Shown here piece after piece: positions 60,449 to 64,000 of a DNA stretch of 64,000 nt (positions within the stretch are counted from its first letter, which is position 1; each line of letters begins with the position of its first letter). The notes under the pieces are model-generated. The model worked only from the letters and a program-made list of their open reading frames with translations, made no database searches and had not been told where the DNA came from. A program made the translations under genes and the position numbers. This DNA is from Streptomyces sp. Ru73 (GTDB lineage: Bacteria > Actinomycetota > Actinomycetes > Streptomycetales > Streptomycetaceae). The DNA lies in NCBI RefSeq assembly GCF_002920575.1, contig NZ_PQSQ01000024.1, forward strand, positions 19,549-83,548, read 5' to 3'.

Positions 60449-60973
60449 ATGACCAAGCACACGCTCTCCGTCCTGGTGGAGAACACGCCGGGTATCCTGG
60501 CCAGGATCGCCGCGCTGTTCTCCCGCCGCGGCTTCAACATCGACTCACTCGCCGTCGGTGTCACGGAGCACCCCGACATCTCACGCATCACCATCGTCGT
60601 GAATGTCGAGTCGCTCCCGCTGGAGCAGGTCACCAAGCAGCTGAACAAGCTGGTCAACGTCCTGAAGATCGTCGAGCTGGAGCCGTCCTCGGCCATCCAC
60701 CGCGAACTGGTCCTCGTCAAGGTCCGCGCGGACAACGAGACGCGCTCCCAGATCGTCGAGATCGTCCAGCTCTTCCGCGCCAAGACCGTGGACGTCTCGC
60801 CGGAGGCCGTCACCATCGAAGCCACCGGCGGCGCCGACAAGCTGGAAGCCATGCTCAAGATGCTCGAGCCGTTCGGCATCAAGGAGCTGGTCCAGTCCGG
60901 CACGATCGCCATAGGGCGCGGCGCCCGGTCCATCACGGACCGCTCGCTGCGGGCCCTGGAGCGCTCCGCCTGA
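60449..60973 (+). CDS. ilvN: Acetolactate synthase small (regulatory) subunit
   Basis: 174 residues. An N-terminal ACT domain (TLSVLVENTPGILARIAALF, FNIDSLAVG) binds valine for feedback inhibition, and a C-terminal half (RELVLVKVRAD, ATGGADKLEAML) activates the large subunit. The ribosome-site region GAGAAGAGACGCA is nearly the same as that before ilvB, a small duplication. Second gene of the operon. Confidence 0.96.
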   Translation: MTKHTLSVLVENTPGILARIAALFSRRGFNIDSLAVGVTEHPDISRITIVVNVESLPLEQVTKQLNKLVNVLKIVELEPSSAIHRELVLVKVRADNETRSQIVEIVQLFRAKTVDVSPEAVTIEATGGADKLEAMLKMLEPFGIKELVQSGTIAIGRGARSITDRSLRALERSA

Positions 60974-61055
60974 CCGACGCGTACCCCGGCCGCGCCCCGC
61001 ACGGCCGGAACGCACCCCCTCACCTGCGGCCCCTGCCCGCATGGCGAGACCCTGA

Positions 61056-62117
<1,062 letters not shown>

Positions 62118-62126
62118 GCCTCGGAC

Positions 62127-62161
62127 GGAAGGGGCCGTACCGCACCGGTACGGCCCCTTCC
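62127..62161 (+). terminator. ilvC terminator
   Basis: A perfect 16-bp stem, GGAAGGGGCCGTACCG (62127-62142) with its complement (62146-62161), loop CAC, nine bases after the ilvC stop. It separates the ilv operon from serA. Confidence 0.8.
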
Positions 62162-62310
62162 CCCACTACCTTGTCCACTGCGTAGAACCACGCACGGGTG
62201 ATCCTTCCGCACCGGAGAAGGAAGAGCCCTGAAACGCCACTACACTGCTGACCACAAGCGCGTCAGGCTCACAACGTCGTGCGTCTTCCACGCGGCTGCC
62301 CCCTTCACCG

Positions 62311-62342
62311 CCTTCGGCCGTCGGGACGGCCGTCCGCGAAGG
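62311..62342 (+). promoter_or_regulatory. Bulged hairpin in the serA leader
   Basis: CCTTCG + GCCGTC (62311-62322), loop GG, GACGGC (62325-62330), a six-base bulge, CGAAGG (62337-62342). It ends 22 bases before the serA GTG, right before the GTGAGGA ribosome site. No leader peptide is obvious. Confidence 0.35.
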
Positions 62343-62364
62343 ATTAGTGAGGACTGAAGACCAC

Positions 62365-63969
62365 GTGAGCACTGCTCCTGCCAGCAAACCTGTCGTACTC
62401 ATCGCCGAAGAGCTGTCGCCCGCGACCGTCGACGCGCTCGGTCCGGACTTCGAGATCCGGCACTGCAACGGCGCGGACCGCGCCGAGCTGATTCCCGCCA
62501 TCGCCGATGTCGACGCCATCCTGGTGCGCTCCGCGACCAAGGTCGACGCCGAGGCCATCGCCGCCGCCAAGAAGCTCAAGGTCGTCGCCCGCGCGGGTGT
62601 GGGTCTGGACAACGTCGACGTCTCCGCCGCCACCAAGGCCGGCGTGATGGTCGTCAACGCACCGACCTCCAACATCGTCACCGCCGCCGAGCTGGCCTGC
62701 GGCCTGCTGGTCGCCACCGCGCGGAACATCCCGCAGGCGAACGCCGCGCTGAAGAACGGCGAGTGGAAGCGCAGCAAGTACACCGGCGTGGAGCTGGCGG
62801 AGAAGACCCTCGGCGTCGTCGGCCTCGGCCGCATCGGCGTCCTGGTCGCCCAGCGCATGTCCGCCTTCGGCATGAAGGTCGTCGCGTACGACCCGTACGT
62901 CCAGCCGGCCCGCGCCGCCCAGATGGGCGTCAAGCTGCTCTCCCTGGACGAGCTGCTCGAGGTCTCGGACTTCATCACCGTCCACCTCCCCAAGACCCCG
63001 GAGACCGTCGGCCTCATCGGCGACGAGGCGCTGCACAAGGTCAAGCCGTCCGTCCGCATCGTCAACGCCGCCCGCGGCGGCATCGTCGACGAGGCCGCGC
63101 TCGCCTCCGCGCTCAAGGAGGGCCGGGTCGCCGGCGCCGGCCTGGACGTCTACGCGCAGGAGCCCTGCACCGACTCCCCGCTCTTCGAGTTCGACCAGGT
63201 CGTGTGCACCCCGCACCTGGGCGCCTCGACCGGTGAGGCCCAGGAGAAGGCCGGTATCGCGGTGGCCCGCTCGGTGCGCCTGGCGCTCGCCGGCGAGCTG
63301 GTCCCGGACGCGGTCAACGTCCAGGGCGGCGTGATCGCCGAGGACGTGAAGCCGGGCCTGCCGCTGGCCGAGAAGCTGGGCCGGATCTTCACCGCGCTCG
63401 CGGGCGAGGTCGCGGTCCGCCTGGACGTCGAGGTGTACGGCGAGATCACCCAGCACGACGTGAAGGTGCTGGAGCTCTCCGCGCTCAAGGGCGTCTTCGA
63501 GGACGTCGTGGACGAGACGGTCTCGTACGTCAACGCGCCGCTGTTCGCGCAGGAGCGCGGCGTCGAGGTACGCCTCACCACCAGCAGCGAGTCGCCGGAG
63601 CACCGGAACGTCGTCACCGTGCGCGGCACCCTCGCCGACGGCCAGGAGATCTCCGTCTCCGGCACGCTGGCCGGTCACAAGCACCAGCAGAAGATCGTGT
63701 CCGTGGGTGACCACAGCATCGACCTGGCGCTGGCGGACCACATGGCGTTCCTGCGCTACAGCGACCGTCCCGGCGTGGTCGGCACCCTCGGCCGCATCCT
63801 GGGCGAGGCGGGCATCAACATCGCCGGCATGCAGGTCTCCCGTGCCGACGTGGGCGGCGAGGCGCTGGTCGCGCTGACGGTGGACGACACCATCGCCACG
63901 CCGGTGCTGGCCGAGATCTCCGAGGAGATCGGCGCCACCTCGGCGCGTACGGTCAACCTCGCGGACTGA
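62365..63969 (+). CDS. serA: D-3-phosphoglycerate dehydrogenase
   Basis: 534 residues from GTG 62365 (GTGAGGA upstream). First enzyme of serine synthesis, oxidising 3-phosphoglycerate with NAD+. Long type: substrate and nucleotide domains (GVVGLGRIGVLVAQRM, NAARGGIVDEAAL, TPHLGASTGEAQ with the catalytic His), then the intervening allosteric domain and a C-terminal ACT domain (RYSDRPGVVGTLGRILGEAG) for serine feedback. It gives the window both the serine-making (serA) and serine-destroying (sdaA) enzymes. The last 31 bases of the window hold nothing further. Confidence 0.97.
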   Translation: MSTAPASKPVVLIAEELSPATVDALGPDFEIRHCNGADRAELIPAIADVDAILVRSATKVDAEAIAAAKKLKVVARAGVGLDNVDVSAATKAGVMVVNAPTSNIVTAAELACGLLVATARNIPQANAALKNGEWKRSKYTGVELAEKTLGVVGLGRIGVLVAQRMSAFGMKVVAYDPYVQPARAAQMGVKLLSLDELLEVSDFITVHLPKTPETVGLIGDEALHKVKPSVRIVNAARGGIVDEAALASALKEGRVAGAGLDVYAQEPCTDSPLFEFDQVVCTPHLGASTGEAQEKAGIAVARSVRLALAGELVPDAVNVQGGVIAEDVKPGLPLAEKLGRIFTALAGEVAVRLDVEVYGEITQHDVKVLELSALKGVFEDVVDETVSYVNAPLFAQERGVEVRLTTSSESPEHRNVVTVRGTLADGQEISVSGTLAGHKHQQKIVSVGDHSIDLALADHMAFLRYSDRPGVVGTLGRILGEAGINIAGMQVSRADVGGEALVALTVDDTIATPVLAEISEEIGATSARTVNLAD

Positions 63970-64000
63970 TTCGCGCAGGCTTTCCGAAGGGCCCGGACGA

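Overview
The window is chromosomal core DNA from a streptomycete or close relative. Evidence: very high GC with strong third-position bias, many GTG starts, GTGA/ATGA stop-start overlaps, almost no TTA codons, and a gene order (sdaA-glyA-gcvH-gcvT, opp operon, mnmA, ligA, GGDEF-EAL gene, gatCAB, ilvBNC, serA) that matches what I remember of the Streptomyces coelicolor SCO5465-SCO5515 interval. I see no insertion sequence, phage, CRISPR array, tRNA or rRNA.

Layout. 1-2.5 kb: a disulfide-exchange cluster (DsbA-like partial gene, CcdA, a 54-residue DUF5993-type membrane protein, DsbB). 2.5-6.5 kb, minus strand: a small hypothetical gene, nadE, a GH25 lysozyme, a possible 25-residue membrane peptide, and sdaA. 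6.8-10 kb, minus strand: gcvT-gcvH-glyA behind a tandem glycine riboswitch. 10.2-12.8 kb: a P-loop ATPase and two SseB-family genes. 13-19.3 kb: an oligopeptide ABC transporter (C-A-B-D-F order). 19.4-29.3 kb: mostly single genes (M1 peptidase, thioesterase, cysteine desulfurase, secreted amidase, mnmA, gdhA, LOG protein, SDR, MetE-like protein). 29.3-37.7 kb: ligA, a GGDEF-EAL c-di-GMP protein and gatC-gatA-small membrane protein-gatB.

37.7-44.3 kb is the main accessory locus. A divergent LacI-type regulator faces an operon for an FrlB-like deglycase, an FrlD-like kinase, a lipoprotein and two sugar permeases. Three near-identical 14-bp operators and one weaker site lie between them. This reads as a fructosamine (Amadori compound) uptake and degradation operon that lacks its own transport ATPase. 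44.5-55 kb holds an MMPL transporter, a membrane protein, small proteins, a large LuxR-type ATPase regulator, a DUF6191 peptide, a PQQ-type sugar dehydrogenase lipoprotein, an aldo/keto reductase and a 2-hydroxyacid dehydrogenase.

55.3-64 kb: a PAS-GGDEF protein with a degenerate EAL domain and the only in-frame TTA codon I found, then ilvB-ilvN-ilvC and serA. Upstream of ilvB is a 13-codon leader peptide rich in Ile/Leu/Val codons followed by alternative hairpins and a T-tailed terminator, a classic attenuator. Common themes are serine/glycine/branched-chain amino acid metabolism, peptide and sugar-amine uptake, and c-di-GMP signalling.
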